A DNA stretch of 64,000 bases from Cytobacillus solani (GTDB taxonomy: Bacteria; Bacillota; Bacilli; Bacillales; Cytobacillaceae). The notes beneath the pieces were generated by a model. The model had not been told where the DNA came from and made no database searches. It was given only the letters and a program-made list of their open reading frames with translations. The stretch's first letter is position 1. The number at the start of each line of letters is the position of its first letter. Position numbers and translations under genes: made by a program. Location: contig NZ_LJIX01000006.1 in NCBI RefSeq assembly GCF_001420595.1, positions 809,361 to 873,360 on the forward strand, written 5' to 3'. Positions 51,977-61,110 of this stretch are shown here, one piece after another.

Positions 51977-52772
51977 ACACAATGAAGAAACTAAGTTCGA
52001 TGATGCATTTAAGGGTTTTCAAAGTATCGATTTAGATGGGGAAGATAAAAGTATGATCCATACTAAGATGATAAAATCGATAGAAAAAGCTAAAAGCCGA
52101 AAAGTTAAGTGGAATAAACAGTCAGTTTTAACAACTGTTCTGTCAGGAATATTAATCATTTTTGCAGGTTATTTTTTAGCTGTTTTTGTAGAAAACGATA
52201 ATCAAAGTGCTGATGAAAAGGTTAAATCCCCATACACCGAACTTGAAAAACAACTTTCGGATGCATTGAAAACACCTGTATATATTCCATATCATAAGGA
52301 ACTTCCATTAAAAATGTCTATTCTCATGATGGAAAGTATGATTGTAGGTGAGAAAATAATAGAAAGAAAGCCAACAGTTGCTGGTCTTGCTTACAGCAAT
52401 TTAGATGCAGATGAAGCGGATGCTAAAGAATATGAAAAAATAACAGAACCAGGAGTAAAAGGAGGAGCACCAATTGAGTTACTTTACGGTGATTTTATAA
52501 AAAATGAAAAACATAAGGCTTATATCCATATTTTAAGCAGAGAAGTAAGTACCAGAAGCTTAATTAATTACTTTTTATATGGTGATAAAAAAACAATCGC
52601 AGGACATACCGTTATTTATAAAATAACCGAAGATAAAACAGGTAATTACATGTCATTTGCTTTTAAATATGATAATAATACGGTATATGTTTTTGCATTT
52701 CCTTTAAATAAAGTACCGGAAGATTTTGCAATATCATTTGTAGAAAAGTCAATTAAGCAAATAATAAGGTGA
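51969..52772 (+). CDS. Anti-sigma factor, single-pass membrane protein
   Basis: 267 residues from ATG 51969, 8 nt after GGAGGG; ATG 51963 is too close to it. Cytoplasmic N-terminus of about 50 residues, TM at about 53-72 (TTVLSGILIIFAGYFLAVFV), extracytoplasmic domain with LEKQLSDALKTPVYIPYHKE, similar in layout to DUF4367-type anti-sigma proteins. Overlap with the sigma gene is the usual sign of a cognate pair. Inducing signal unknown. Confidence 0.82.
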   Translation: MNKHNEETKFDDAFKGFQSIDLDGEDKSMIHTKMIKSIEKAKSRKVKWNKQSVLTTVLSGILIIFAGYFLAVFVENDNQSADEKVKSPYTELEKQLSDALKTPVYIPYHKELPLKMSILMMESMIVGEKIIERKPTVAGLAYSNLDADEADAKEYEKITEPGVKGGAPIELLYGDFIKNEKHKAYIHILSREVSTRSLINYFLYGDKKTIAGHTVIYKITEDKTGNYMSFAFKYDNNTVYVFAFPLNKVPEDFAISFVEKSIKQIIR

Positions 52773-52801
52773 AATTGCCTAAAATAGCTTGTTTTAAATA
52801 A

Positions 52802-52825
52802 GGGATCAGTCAATGGTCCCTTTTT
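52802..52825 (+). terminator. Terminator of the sigma operon
   Basis: GGGATCA pairs with TGGTCCC (one T-G) over 5 nt, followed by T5. Confidence 0.75.
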
Positions 52826-52950
52826 GTGTTAATAAACATATATGAAGAAAAGGTCTTTTGATCACAAGTTTATGAAGATAAATACTTAAACTATGGTAGC
52901 GTTTGTTCAATAGGAAGGTAAGAGATTTTAGGGATTGAGATCATATTTTA

Positions 52951-53028
52951 ATTATTCCATTAAAGGGCCATTTTGAGGAGTATCTTTTCTAAAGGAAATT
53001 GGATATTTATGTTAAGATGAATGGGAGT
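52951..53028 (+). repeat. Dispersed element copy 15 (module B)
   Basis: TTATTCCATTAAAGGGCCAT, TTTGAGGAGTATC, AAAGGAAATTGGATATTTAT and GTTAAGATGAATGGGAG. Shares AGGAAATTGGATATTTAT with copy 16. Confidence 0.6.
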
Positions 53029-53053
53029 CAATTCAAAAGAAAGGGGATGAGAA

Positions 53054-53451
53054 ATGAAAACTTATCCATTAACATCAATAGATTATGAATGACTAGAAGA
53101 ATCCAAAACCAAGATTACTCAACTATATGAGGATGATAGACACCATGTTGGTGCAGCGTTAAGAACAAAATTTGGAAATGTAGTTTCTGCAGTACATATA
53201 GAGGCATATGTAGGGTGTATCACAGGATATGCAGGGGCAATTGCAAAAAAGGCTTTGATACAATTGTGGCTGTAAGGCACCCATGTTCAGATGAAGAGGA
53301 AAGAGAATAAAAGGTTGTCAGCCCATGTGGTATGTGCCGAGAGTTAATCTCGGACTATGCTCCGGATTGCTTTATTATTTTAAATAAGAAAGAGTGTTTC
53401 GATAGTCTATTAGTTAAACAAAGGGCAGCTATAAAATGTATTGATGACTAA
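53054..53451 (+). pseudogene. Decayed cytidine/blasticidin-S-type deaminase gene
   Basis: ATG 53054 (SD AAGGGG) reads MKTYPLTSIDYE then TGA, LEESKTKITQLYEDDRHHVG, AALRTKFGNVVSAVHIEAYV, then lacks the catalytic V-C-A-E segment, shifts frame to FDTIVAVRHPCSDEE, another stop, then VVSPCGMCRELISDYAPDCF (zinc ligands PCGMC). So there are two stops, a frameshift and loss of the catalytic Glu region. It once encoded a CDA-fold deaminase of the blasticidin-S deaminase-like group. Confidence 0.8.
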
Positions 53452-53522
53452 TTAAATCAAGCGATTATAGAGGGGTATATTTATCCTTGCCAAGCCCGAC
53501 TATGTCAATGGAGGGAAACGCG

Positions 53523-54239
53523 ATGAAAATTACACATTCATTACCTATACAGTCTCAGACTATAGATAGTGCACATAAAAAGTCTAAACAAAGTCAGCAA
53601 ACGGTGCAGCACGAAACGTATACGAAATCGACACAAGAGCCGTCGTGGAATTATTCAGTGACGGAAGTTTCGGCAACCTATAGTCGGAATTTGTTGTTGC
53701 CGACAGATATTAATAAACCAGATTGGAGCCTTATTCCGACGAAAGGGATGCAGGTTCCCTCACAAGAAGAACTGATTGCGCAAATCAAGGCGCTAGCTAC
53801 CAAGATGGCCAACGCACCGTATCATAAAGATGTTGATCAATTACATGCCCAGTTCAATCGCTTGCATACGCAATATCTGTCGCCCGTCTCACCGGATCGA
53901 AAAGCGCTACATGAGCAAGCTATGAGGGTGATTAAGCAGTATGAAGCAGAAAAACCGACTCAGACACGTGAGTTGACGCTTGTCGATTATTTAAATGAAA
54001 TGGACGAGATTTATACTAAAAATACGACGCAACTAGCAGGTGGTACCGTTAGTTCTAGCATCAATTCACAAGGTGGCTACGACTATGAAGTCAAGGTTGG
54101 TGGCCAGACGCTGATGAGCAGCGTAAATGGTCATTGGCTGTACGGCAAAACGCCAGCTGAAGAACAGAAATCCAAGGAATTTTATCAAATCTATTGGTCA
54201 GCCATGGATCAAGCAAAGGCTGAATTGAATGGACAATAG
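53523..54239 (+). CDS. Hypothetical soluble protein
   Basis: 238 residues from ATG 53523, 8 nt after GGAGGG. N-terminal 60 residues are Ser/Thr/Gln rich (KKSKQSQQTVQHETYTKSTQ), then a helical part (SQEELIAQIKALATKMANAP, RKALHEQAMRVIKQYEAEKP) and a beta part GGTVSSSINSQGGYDYEVKV. No signal peptide or TM. I do not recognise a family. GC content is higher than in the neighbours, suggesting recent arrival. Confidence 0.7.
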   Translation: MKITHSLPIQSQTIDSAHKKSKQSQQTVQHETYTKSTQEPSWNYSVTEVSATYSRNLLLPTDINKPDWSLIPTKGMQVPSQEELIAQIKALATKMANAPYHKDVDQLHAQFNRLHTQYLSPVSPDRKALHEQAMRVIKQYEAEKPTQTRELTLVDYLNEMDEIYTKNTTQLAGGTVSSSINSQGGYDYEVKVGGQTLMSSVNGHWLYGKTPAEEQKSKEFYQIYWSAMDQAKAELNGQ

Positions 54240-54358
54240 AAGATCAGTGGCAACAGACGCTATACAAATCACTGCGGCATGAAAAATGACGAACCATCGG
54301 GCATGATGCATCTTCGTTGTTAGATTTATAGACCAATAAAATATAAGGAAGTGTGTTT

Positions 54359-55297
54359 ATGAGTGGGGAGAAGGTGTTAAAAACATTTCTGTTTGATGTA
54401 ACTGAAGAACCAAAAAGTATTTATCCATTCTCTCCTGTTTACAAGGTTGAACAGGGAGATAAGTCTTACATTGTAAAGAATACGCGTGCACCTATTGAAA
54501 AGGCGATGAGGATTGCAAGTTTTGTTGAGCGATTGCGTAAACTTGGTGTTCCTATTGTTACCCCAGTTCCAATTGGTGTTGACAATCCACAACAAATAGA
54601 TGAAATAGTCTGGGTCGTTTATCCTTTTATCAAGGGCAAGTCCTACACAGGAAAAGATGAGGAAATATACGAGGCTGGTATGCTGCTTGGCCACATTCAT
54701 TCCTTATCATCGACGAATAACGAAGAAGGTCTGAGAACCTATAATGAGTTTGATTTAGAAGAACAGGAAATAATGGAGGATCTGGAAAAAATAAAAGGTT
54801 ATGCTGAAAAAAGAGGATTGTCACTGGATGAAGGTCATTTAAGAAGACAAATGCTAAGAATTATTGAAAAGCAGGACACCTTAAAGGCTTTGGATTTACC
54901 ATCAGTTGCTACACCTTATGATTATAAGGCAGATAATCTTATTTATAATGACAGTGTAAAACCTTATCTCATTGACCCGGATAACGCTGTCTTTTTACCA
55001 AGAATCTATGATTTAGCACTAACATTACTCCTTTTTCACAATGTATTGGATACAGCACCCGGCCGTGTATTTGATATCAAACAATGGTTCTTGTTTAAAA
55101 AGGGATATTTTCAGTTTGTGAAGATTACTGATATTGAAAGAAAACATTGGCAAGATGTTGTAAAACATGTTTTTTTGGATGAAGTAATCTGGTTGATGGC
55201 AGATTTTGAAGAAGGGTGGGATGACCAAAGACAAGTCGGTCTTTTCAATTCTCTATTATCACTAGTCAATGATATGAAATTCTATGATTTAAAATAA
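54359..55297 (+). CDS. APH-like phosphotransferase family protein
   Basis: 312 residues from ATG 54359 after AAGGAAG. Kinase-like fold of the aminoglycoside phosphotransferase/choline kinase group: nucleotide-binding lysine in KSYIVKN, hinge IVWVVYPFIKGKSY, catalytic loop TPYDYKADNLIY and metal loop PYLIDPDNAVFLP (DFG-like). In the catalytic loop the common His of HGD is replaced by Tyr (YDYKADN). Whether it phosphorylates an antibiotic or a metabolite is unknown. Confidence 0.82.
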   Translation: MSGEKVLKTFLFDVTEEPKSIYPFSPVYKVEQGDKSYIVKNTRAPIEKAMRIASFVERLRKLGVPIVTPVPIGVDNPQQIDEIVWVVYPFIKGKSYTGKDEEIYEAGMLLGHIHSLSSTNNEEGLRTYNEFDLEEQEIMEDLEKIKGYAEKRGLSLDEGHLRRQMLRIIEKQDTLKALDLPSVATPYDYKADNLIYNDSVKPYLIDPDNAVFLPRIYDLALTLLLFHNVLDTAPGRVFDIKQWFLFKKGYFQFVKITDIERKHWQDVVKHVFLDEVIWLMADFEEGWDDQRQVGLFNSLLSLVNDMKFYDLK

Positions 55298-55436
55298 TAG
55301 TTTTTATGAATTGTTCATTACCCTTGTAGGAGTTTTAACAATCAGCAGTAGTGACAAAGGAAGAAGGGTTTATCTTTATATGTATTCGGATTTTTATGTG
55401 GAAAAATGTTAAATATCAAGGAATGGGGTGCATCTA

Positions 55437-55956
55437 ATGAATATAAGAGTTGTAGATTATAACCAAAAATTGGAACAATGAGTATAAAAAAGAAGAACTG
55501 TCTATTAAGACTTTCCTTCAAGAAGAACTGGTAAATAGTTTTCACATTGGCAGTACATCAGTTCCAGGTCTAAAAGCAAAACCTATCATCGATATTCTGC
55601 TTGTGGTCAAAGACATCAGTGAATTAGATACTTACTCTGAACAATTTGAAAATCTTGGTTATGAAGTCATGGGTGAATTTGGAATTGAAGGAAGAAAGTA
55701 CTTCCGTAAAGGCGGAGATAATCGGACACATCAAATTCATGCTTTCCAGTATGATAATATTCAAGAAATCGAAAGACACCTATCGTTTAGAGATTATCTT
55801 CGCCAAAATCCAGAAATAAGCAAAGAATATGGAGAATTAAAAAGTAAATTAGCTGAAAAATATCCCACTGACATTGATGGCTATGGTGACGGTAAAAACG
55901 ATTTTGTCAAAAAAATAGAAAAAAAAGCCCTCGAATGGCATTGGTCAGTCCGTTAA
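55437..55956 (+). pseudogene. GrpB-family gene with an early frameshift
   Basis: ATG 55437 reads MNIRVVDYNQK; one extra T in AAAAATTGGAAC then throws the frame. Removing it restores WNNEYKKEELSIKTFLQEEL, FHIGSTSVPGLKAKPIIDIL and the rest of a GrpB protein (nucleotidyltransferase-like fold) to 55956. Only one lesion is visible, so the gene is either recently inactivated or misread. SD GGGGTG. Confidence 0.82.
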
Positions 55957-55957
55957 T

Positions 55958-56041
55958 ATAGCGCTCATTTTCCATTTTAGGGCCATTTTCTGGAATAATA
56001 TTCAACAAGGAAATTGGATATTTATCTTAACGTTAGTATGG
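55958..56041 (+). repeat. Dispersed element copy 16 (module B, best preserved)
   Basis: AGCGCTCATTTTCCATTTTA, GGGCCATTTTCTGGAATAAT, ATTCAACAAGGAAATTGGAT and ATTTATCTTAACGTTAGTAT. Starts 1-2 nt after the grpB stop. Reference for module B. Confidence 0.65.
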
Positions 56042-56143
56042 AGTTTATGAAGGATTGAAGGATGTAGGTTACTTCAATAAGTGGAGATTAAATAAGATGA
56101 CCCCGTCACAATATCGAGATCATCTGTTAGTAGGCTCTTTTAT

Positions 56144-56863
56144 TTAACTTTCCATAATCATTTCATTATATTTCTGGATAATTTTTTTCCAATCATTCCT
56201 TTTTTTATCACAGGCATTAATTAACTTTTTAAGTTTATTATTAATTTCTTTATCTATTATCTTATTTCTCTCAAGATGAACCTCTAACGCAACTAATAAT
56301 ATTTTTGCTAAGTCCAATTCCCCAATATTCAATGAATCTAAATTTGCAGGGAAGAACTTCATTAACATATTATGTGCAACAGTGCTATCCTCTTTAGAGT
56401 AAATCAAATCATAGAGTATTTCAAAGTTTTTGGCATGCTCCTTGCTTTCGATGGTTCTAAAAAAAGTACCATCATCAGATAACTCGGCATTTGGCGTTCC
56501 AACAAAAATCGTATTGCCGCCAACATCCGTTATATTGAATCTTCTATCATCCTTTAGGTCTTTCAATTTTGAAATCCTCGGAATGCCAGAACGTGGAATC
56601 TTTCCGATATTTTGTTTCAAGCCGGTAGTAAATGTTTCATAAACACGATTAACATCATCTACTCTTAAATAACACATATGGGGATTCTCAGAAGGCACTG
56701 TTTTTTTACTTCCATAAAAATGCATCTCAAGTGTACCGTATCTCATAACTGCATATGGATTTGGACGAGTATAAACCTCAACGTTTTCAAAACCAAGTTT
56801 TTCATAAAATGAAACTTGTTCCCTTATTGATTGACATGGCAAAATTGGAATGATTTTATCCAC
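56144..56863 (-). CDS. VOC-domain protein with helical C-terminal extension
   Basis: 239 residues, GTG start after GGAGG. Residues 1-125 form a VOC module (IIPILPCQSIREQVSFYEKL, FNITDVGGNTIFVGTP). The remaining 110 residues are helical and highly charged (VALEVHLERNKIIDKEINNK; KKLINACDKKRNDWKKII), an extension absent from simple bleomycin-resistance proteins. Divergent from the double-MerR regulator, which may control it (inference). Confidence 0.8.
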   Translation of the reverse strand: MDKIIPILPCQSIREQVSFYEKLGFENVEVYTRPNPYAVMRYGTLEMHFYGSKKTVPSENPHMCYLRVDDVNRVYETFTTGLKQNIGKIPRSGIPRISKLKDLKDDRRFNITDVGGNTIFVGTPNAELSDDGTFFRTIESKEHAKNFEILYDLIYSKEDSTVAHNMLMKFFPANLDSLNIGELDLAKILLVALEVHLERNKIIDKEINNKLKKLINACDKKRNDWKKIIQKYNEMIMES

Positions 56864-57030
56864 AAAATTTCAACCTCCATTAAGATTGTGAAATAACGTA
56901 TACTTTTATAATACAATATTCATGCAAATGATAATGTTTGAGGTTTTTTAACCCTTTAATTAAGGTGTTTTTTAAAAAAAGTTGTCATGTAGTTTAATTA
57001 TTAATTATAGTTTTAAAGAAGGGGTTTCAA

Positions 57031-57732
57031 ATGAAAGGGATTGAAATAGCGAACAAATTAAATATAAGCACGAGTGCATTAAGGCATTATGAATCTTGGG
57101 GACTTGTTCCTAAAGTTGAGAGAGCAGAAAATGGTTATCGAATCTATACAAAGGAACATGAGGCTTATTTTCAATGTATTCGTGCACTATATTCTGGATT
57201 TGGGATGGATTTGGTTCGAGAGGTTATGCCACTTATTATAAATGAAAAAAAACTTGATGCTTTGTGGTTAATTAACAAGGCACAAGTTGACCTTCAAGCA
57301 GAAAAGGAAACTGCACAGCGAACTGTTGAAATGCTAGATTTAAAAGAATTAACTGATATTCCAAAGTATCGTAATAAAAATTCATTTACGATTGGAGAGG
57401 TTGCTAAAGAAGCAAAAGTCTCTACTTCCTCTATTAGACATTGGGAAAAGGAGGGGTTAATAAAACCTAAACGTCACAATGAGAGTGGATTCCGAATGTA
57501 TAGTCCAGCTGATATTCGTAAAGTCCTTATTATACGCACTATTCAAAGAGTAGCTTATTCCTTGGATATCGTTCGTTCAGTATTGTCGGAACTTGATAAA
57601 AATAATGTTGCTCAGGCTAAAGAAATTGCTCTTAAATCCATGCAATATATCGATTATGCATTAGTTGAGCAAGTACGGGGAATTGCCTATTTGCATAACC
57701 TTTTAGAAATCGTTTCAAACAAGGAGAGATAA
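57031..57732 (+). CDS. Regulator with two MerR-type DNA-binding domains
   Basis: 233 residues. First HTH-wing: MKGIEIANKLNISTSALRHY and ENGYRIYTKEH; second: FTIGEVAKEAKVSTSSIRHW and SGFRMYSPADI at about 118-165. Typical MerR proteins have one N-terminal domain and a dimer helix. Two in one chain could bind both half-sites as a monomer or link distant sites. Lies 167 nt from the divergent VOC gene. No effector-binding domain is evident at the C-terminus. Confidence 0.85.
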   Translation: MKGIEIANKLNISTSALRHYESWGLVPKVERAENGYRIYTKEHEAYFQCIRALYSGFGMDLVREVMPLIINEKKLDALWLINKAQVDLQAEKETAQRTVEMLDLKELTDIPKYRNKNSFTIGEVAKEAKVSTSSIRHWEKEGLIKPKRHNESGFRMYSPADIRKVLIIRTIQRVAYSLDIVRSVLSELDKNNVAQAKEIALKSMQYIDYALVEQVRGIAYLHNLLEIVSNKER

Positions 57733-57782
57733 GAAATATAATGTTGTTTTATTAACATTTATATAATGTTTGATCTTCTGTA

Positions 57783-57830
57783 ATCGGGCGCTGATCTAAA
57801 ACAAGGAAAATCGTCATTCTTTATGAAATG
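57783..57830 (+). repeat. Dispersed element copy 17 (module A)
   Basis: AATCGGGCGCTGATCTAAAA then CAAGGAAAATCGTCATTC and TTTATGAAATGG. Confidence 0.5.
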
Positions 57831-57873
57831 GGCCAGAATAGCTACCCAAAAAGAAAGTGTGGTGGTGTATTCA

Positions 57874-58164
57874 ATGCAAAAGTGTAAGAACTGTAACATG
57901 CAGTTTAGTTGGGTTAATATTTATAAATCTTTTTGGTGGGGATATAAACCAATTGAATGTGAAACCTGTAATACTGAACATAGAATAACAGTTCTTGGAA
58001 GGATAATATTTGTATCTTTGACGATCTTACCAATGCTGGTATTTGGATATTTCTTTTCACCCTTTGATCATGCTTTTGCAACAATGGGGGTAGGAATTGC
58101 TATTTTAATAATCGGTTCTCTTTTTACACCCTATTTGGTTAAATACAAAAAGGTAGATCAGTAA
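57874..58164 (+). CDS. TIGR04104-type CXXC protein with two TM helices
   Basis: 96 residues from ATG 57874 (MQKCKNCNMQFSW); the longer frame lacks a site. C4-x2-C7 and C29-x2-C32 form a zinc-ribbon-like unit with 21 residues between pairs, the defining spacing of the cxxc_20_cxxc family. Two TM helices follow (IFVSLTILPMLVFGYFF; GVGIAILIIGSLFTPYL). Function unknown; common as a single gene in Bacillus. Confidence 0.82.
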   Translation: MQKCKNCNMQFSWVNIYKSFWWGYKPIECETCNTEHRITVLGRIIFVSLTILPMLVFGYFFSPFDHAFATMGVGIAILIIGSLFTPYLVKYKKVDQ

Positions 58165-58204
58165 TCATAGCGCTGAAGAATTGTCTCCAGCGCAGCCATC
58201 CGTT

Positions 58205-58788
58205 TCAAGTTCTAAATCTTTCCAACAGCTGAGAAATGATTTTCATCGTTTCCTCCACCGATTCCATCACATTTGGCATTTGTGCAATCCATAGAGTAGA
58301 TTCATTCAGCACACCTGAGAGGATATGTGTTAACGCATCAATGGATATCGATTCAAAGTACCCTTGCTGCTGCATCAATTGGAGTTGCTCGTGTAATAGC
58401 CGCATAGAGCCTTGTTCATCCATGCTTCGCCAAGTTTCCCAACCTAGCACTGCTGGTCCATCTATAAGCATGATTCGCTTATTTTTTTGTTCGACGGCTG
58501 TAGTAACAAAGGTACGGCATCCAAGAATTAGCTGGTCCATACATCCTTGCTCTTGCCTGACTCAGTTTCCACCTTTTCCGCAACTTCATTTTGAACAGAT
58601 TCTAGTACTGCGAGAAAAAGCCCTTTTTTACTCCCAAAATGGTGATAGACTGCCCCTCGAGTTAATTTAGCTTCCTTCACTATTTCATTCAATACAGTAG
58701 CTGCGTAGCCATACTCGGTAAAATGCTTTCTAGCTACTTCTTTGAGTTGGTTAATTGTTTCGTTAGTTTCTTCCCTACTTCTTTTCAT
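58205..58788 (-). pseudogene. TetR-family regulator gene with frameshift
   Basis: ATG 58788 (SD AGGAG) encodes a TetR N-terminal domain (ARKHFTEYGYAATVLNEIVK, LTRGAVYHHFGSKKGLFLAV). At about 58535-58545 the frame ends (GKSKDVWTS stop), while DQLILGCRTFVTTAVEQKNK onward continues the C-terminal domain in another frame to 58205. One base seems deleted after GATGTATGG. It would have regulated a neighbouring gene; none with a clear efflux function is adjacent. Confidence 0.8.
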
Positions 58789-58820
58789 GAAAAGTAATTC
58801 TCCTGTTCTTGTCATTACTC

Positions 58821-58945
58821 ATAGAATTTCCAATAGACCTAGAGCTTCTTGATCTCCCGAACTGACTAGAGAACGTAATCCGTGACGAATAACCCAGTTA
58901 ATGGCACCTATTCTAGCTGATTTAGTCGACGTAGTTGGCAAGTGA
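58821..58945 (-). pseudogene. Fragment of an alkylation-repair (AlkC-like) gene
   Basis: Minus frame reads LPTTSTKSARIGAINWVIRH then GLRSLVSSGDQEALGLLEIL and stop. I-x-W-x-x-R-H-x-L-R-x-L-V followed by G-x-x-x-A-L is typical of the C-terminus of AlkC/DNA alkylation repair proteins. No start and only about 40 codons. Identification tentative. Confidence 0.4.
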
Positions 58946-59077
58946 AATGTCGCCCTTTGCTAGTTACAAAGCGATGATGAATAGGTAATATAATTACTAT
59001 CCCGTCAATAAGGCAGAACGCAATCGCAATCGCAAACAAACCTAGTGAATGTGTAGATAGATAAAGGAGGCCCCATT

Positions 59078-60091
59078 ATGACGTCTCATACTCGTATTAA
59101 AATCCCAGCAGGATTCTGGGCAGGATTACTTCAATTAGGAATTTCCGCCAACGATGTGGTTCGAAAAGCACGACTGCCGCTTACGATTATTACTGAACCA
59201 GTTGTCACCACGGCCCAATACTTCGCGATCTGGCAGGCTTATTCTGAGATCATGGATGACACTGCCAAAGGAATCATCCAGCTTACGACCGGATTTGAAA
59301 CAGCGCATTACCCACCGACCGTCTTAGCGACTTACCATGCTCGTGACTACCGCGACGCTCTAAAGCGAATGGTTCGGTACAAACAACTGTGCCCTCCCGA
59401 AAGCTTACGTATCACCGAGGAAGATGAGCATTGTACAATCGAACTAGATTGGTTGGATACCGAGCAACCCGGACCACCGATGCTAGTTGGTATCACACTG
59501 GCATTTCTTATGGAGCTAGGGCGCCGGGGCACAGGTCAACCATTAACGGCAAAGCTTGTCGAATTTTCGCACTCAATGGGTGATGTACAGGCACTTGAAG
59601 CTTACTTCGGCTGCCGTATCCGGATCGGTGCAAATGGGAATCGGCTGACACTGCATCGAGAAGATCTGGACCGCCCCTTTGTCTCGTACAACGCAGAGTT
59701 GCTGGAGATTCTGACTCCCGTACTGGATCAATCGTTAGATGAGCAGCAACGGAGCCACTCAATCACCGAGATGGTTATGTGGATCATGAAACGTAGTCTG
59801 ACAGGAGGGCGCCCCGAAATTCAGACTATCGCGAGCGAGTTGGGAATGAGCGATCGTACCTTGCAGCGCCGGCTTACTGATGAAGGCACAAGCTTCAAGC
59901 ATCTGTTGACAAAAGTCCGACATGAGCAGGCACGAGAGTACTTGGCAGACCCCTCGCTCGATATTAAAGAAGTGGCTTTCCTGATTGGATATGAGGACCA
60001 GAACTCGTTCTACCGTGCCTTCCGCCTTTGGGAAGGGAATACCCCTTCAAATTGGCGTACTGAACATTTAGGTGCAAACTCAATACATTGA
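59078..60091 (+). CDS. AraC-family regulator with N-terminal AraC-binding (PF12625-type) domain
   Basis: 337 residues after AAAGGAGG. N-terminal 200 residues (PAGFWAGLLQLGISANDVVR, TGFETAHYPPTVLATYHARD) resemble the arabinose-binding-type domain common in proteobacterial and Paenibacillus regulators; C-terminal HTHs IQTIASELGMSDRTLQRRL and IKEVAFLIGYEDQNSFYRAF. GC content about 50 percent, well above neighbours, so acquired DNA is likely. Possibly controls the SDR gene 140 nt downstream (inference). Confidence 0.9.
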   Translation: MTSHTRIKIPAGFWAGLLQLGISANDVVRKARLPLTIITEPVVTTAQYFAIWQAYSEIMDDTAKGIIQLTTGFETAHYPPTVLATYHARDYRDALKRMVRYKQLCPPESLRITEEDEHCTIELDWLDTEQPGPPMLVGITLAFLMELGRRGTGQPLTAKLVEFSHSMGDVQALEAYFGCRIRIGANGNRLTLHREDLDRPFVSYNAELLEILTPVLDQSLDEQQRSHSITEMVMWIMKRSLTGGRPEIQTIASELGMSDRTLQRRLTDEGTSFKHLLTKVRHEQAREYLADPSLDIKEVAFLIGYEDQNSFYRAFRLWEGNTPSNWRTEHLGANSIH

Positions 60092-60228
60092 TTTTGTCTT
60101 AAAAGTAGTTTTTTATCACTATATTAAAAGCCGAAAAGAGGAAAACCTAATAATAATTACAAAATAATAGGAACGGTTTTTATAGAAATTTTTTATTATC
60201 AAAATAAGTAAGTTAGAAGGAGAAATGT

Positions 60229-61026
60229 ATGATGGATATGGGATTAAATAATAAAACAGCTTTAGTTACAGGATCAACGAAAGGGATAGGTAAAGCAATA
60301 GCCATTGAACTTGCCAAAGAAGGGGTTAATGTACTAATTAATGGACGAAATGATGAAGAGGTAGAACGAATTGTAAATGAAATTAAATCGGAATTCCCGG
60401 CTACCTCTCCCGGGAATGCTACAGCCGATATTGTGGATATTCATCAAAGAGAAGCTTTGTTTGAAAAATATCCCCATATTGATATTTTAGTTAACAATAT
60501 GGGGATTTATGAAATGATGCAATATGAGGACGTTGACGATGAAGTATGGGAAAATTACTTCCGTACGAATGTTCTTGCAGCAAATGGATTAACTAAATTT
60601 TATTTACCTAAAATGTTGAAAAATGATTATGGCCGCATTATCTTTATTGCGAGTGAAGAAGCAATTATGCCTTCAGGGCAAATGCCTCAGTATTGTATGA
60701 CCAAATCAATGCTATTATCATTGTCAAAAAGTTTATCTAAATTAACAATAGGAACAGAAGTTACAGTCAATACAATCATGCCAGGACCAACACTCTCTGA
60801 AAATGTGCATCAAATAATTGAGGGTATATACCCTAACGAAGAGATGACTTTTTCAGAAAAAGAGAAAGAATTTATGACTACAAACCTACCTCAATCTGAA
60901 ATACAGCGATTTATCAAGCCAATTGAAATAGGCAGACTAACTACATTTGTATGCAGCCCATATGCATCCGCATTTAAAGGTTCTCCCATCCGTATGGATG
61001 GGGGAATGGTACCGACTATTTTTTAA
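60229..61026 (+). CDS. Short-chain dehydrogenase/reductase
   Basis: 265 residues from ATG 60229, 6 nt after AAGGAG. Classical SDR: TGSTKGIGKA cofactor loop, NNMG (usual NNAG), Ser in IFIASEEA and YCMTK catalytic Y-x-x-x-K. NGRNDEEVERIVNE after strand 2 (Arg) suggests NADP preference. C-terminal FKGSPIRMDGGMVPTIF matches the subfamily end. Substrate unknown. Confidence 0.9.
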   Translation: MMDMGLNNKTALVTGSTKGIGKAIAIELAKEGVNVLINGRNDEEVERIVNEIKSEFPATSPGNATADIVDIHQREALFEKYPHIDILVNNMGIYEMMQYEDVDDEVWENYFRTNVLAANGLTKFYLPKMLKNDYGRIIFIASEEAIMPSGQMPQYCMTKSMLLSLSKSLSKLTIGTEVTVNTIMPGPTLSENVHQIIEGIYPNEEMTFSEKEKEFMTTNLPQSEIQRFIKPIEIGRLTTFVCSPYASAFKGSPIRMDGGMVPTIF

Positions 61027-61074
61027 CATTTTTCTAATTTTAATAATGTAAATAAGTTAAGATATGTATAACAA

Positions 61075-61110
61075 TAGGCTGCTCTAATACTACAGTATTG
61101 GAGCAGCCTA
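61075..61110. terminator. Hairpin after the SDR gene
   Basis: TAGGCTGCTC pairs with GAGCAGCCTA, and inside AATACT with AGTATT. No T run follows, so termination is uncertain. Confidence 0.55.
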
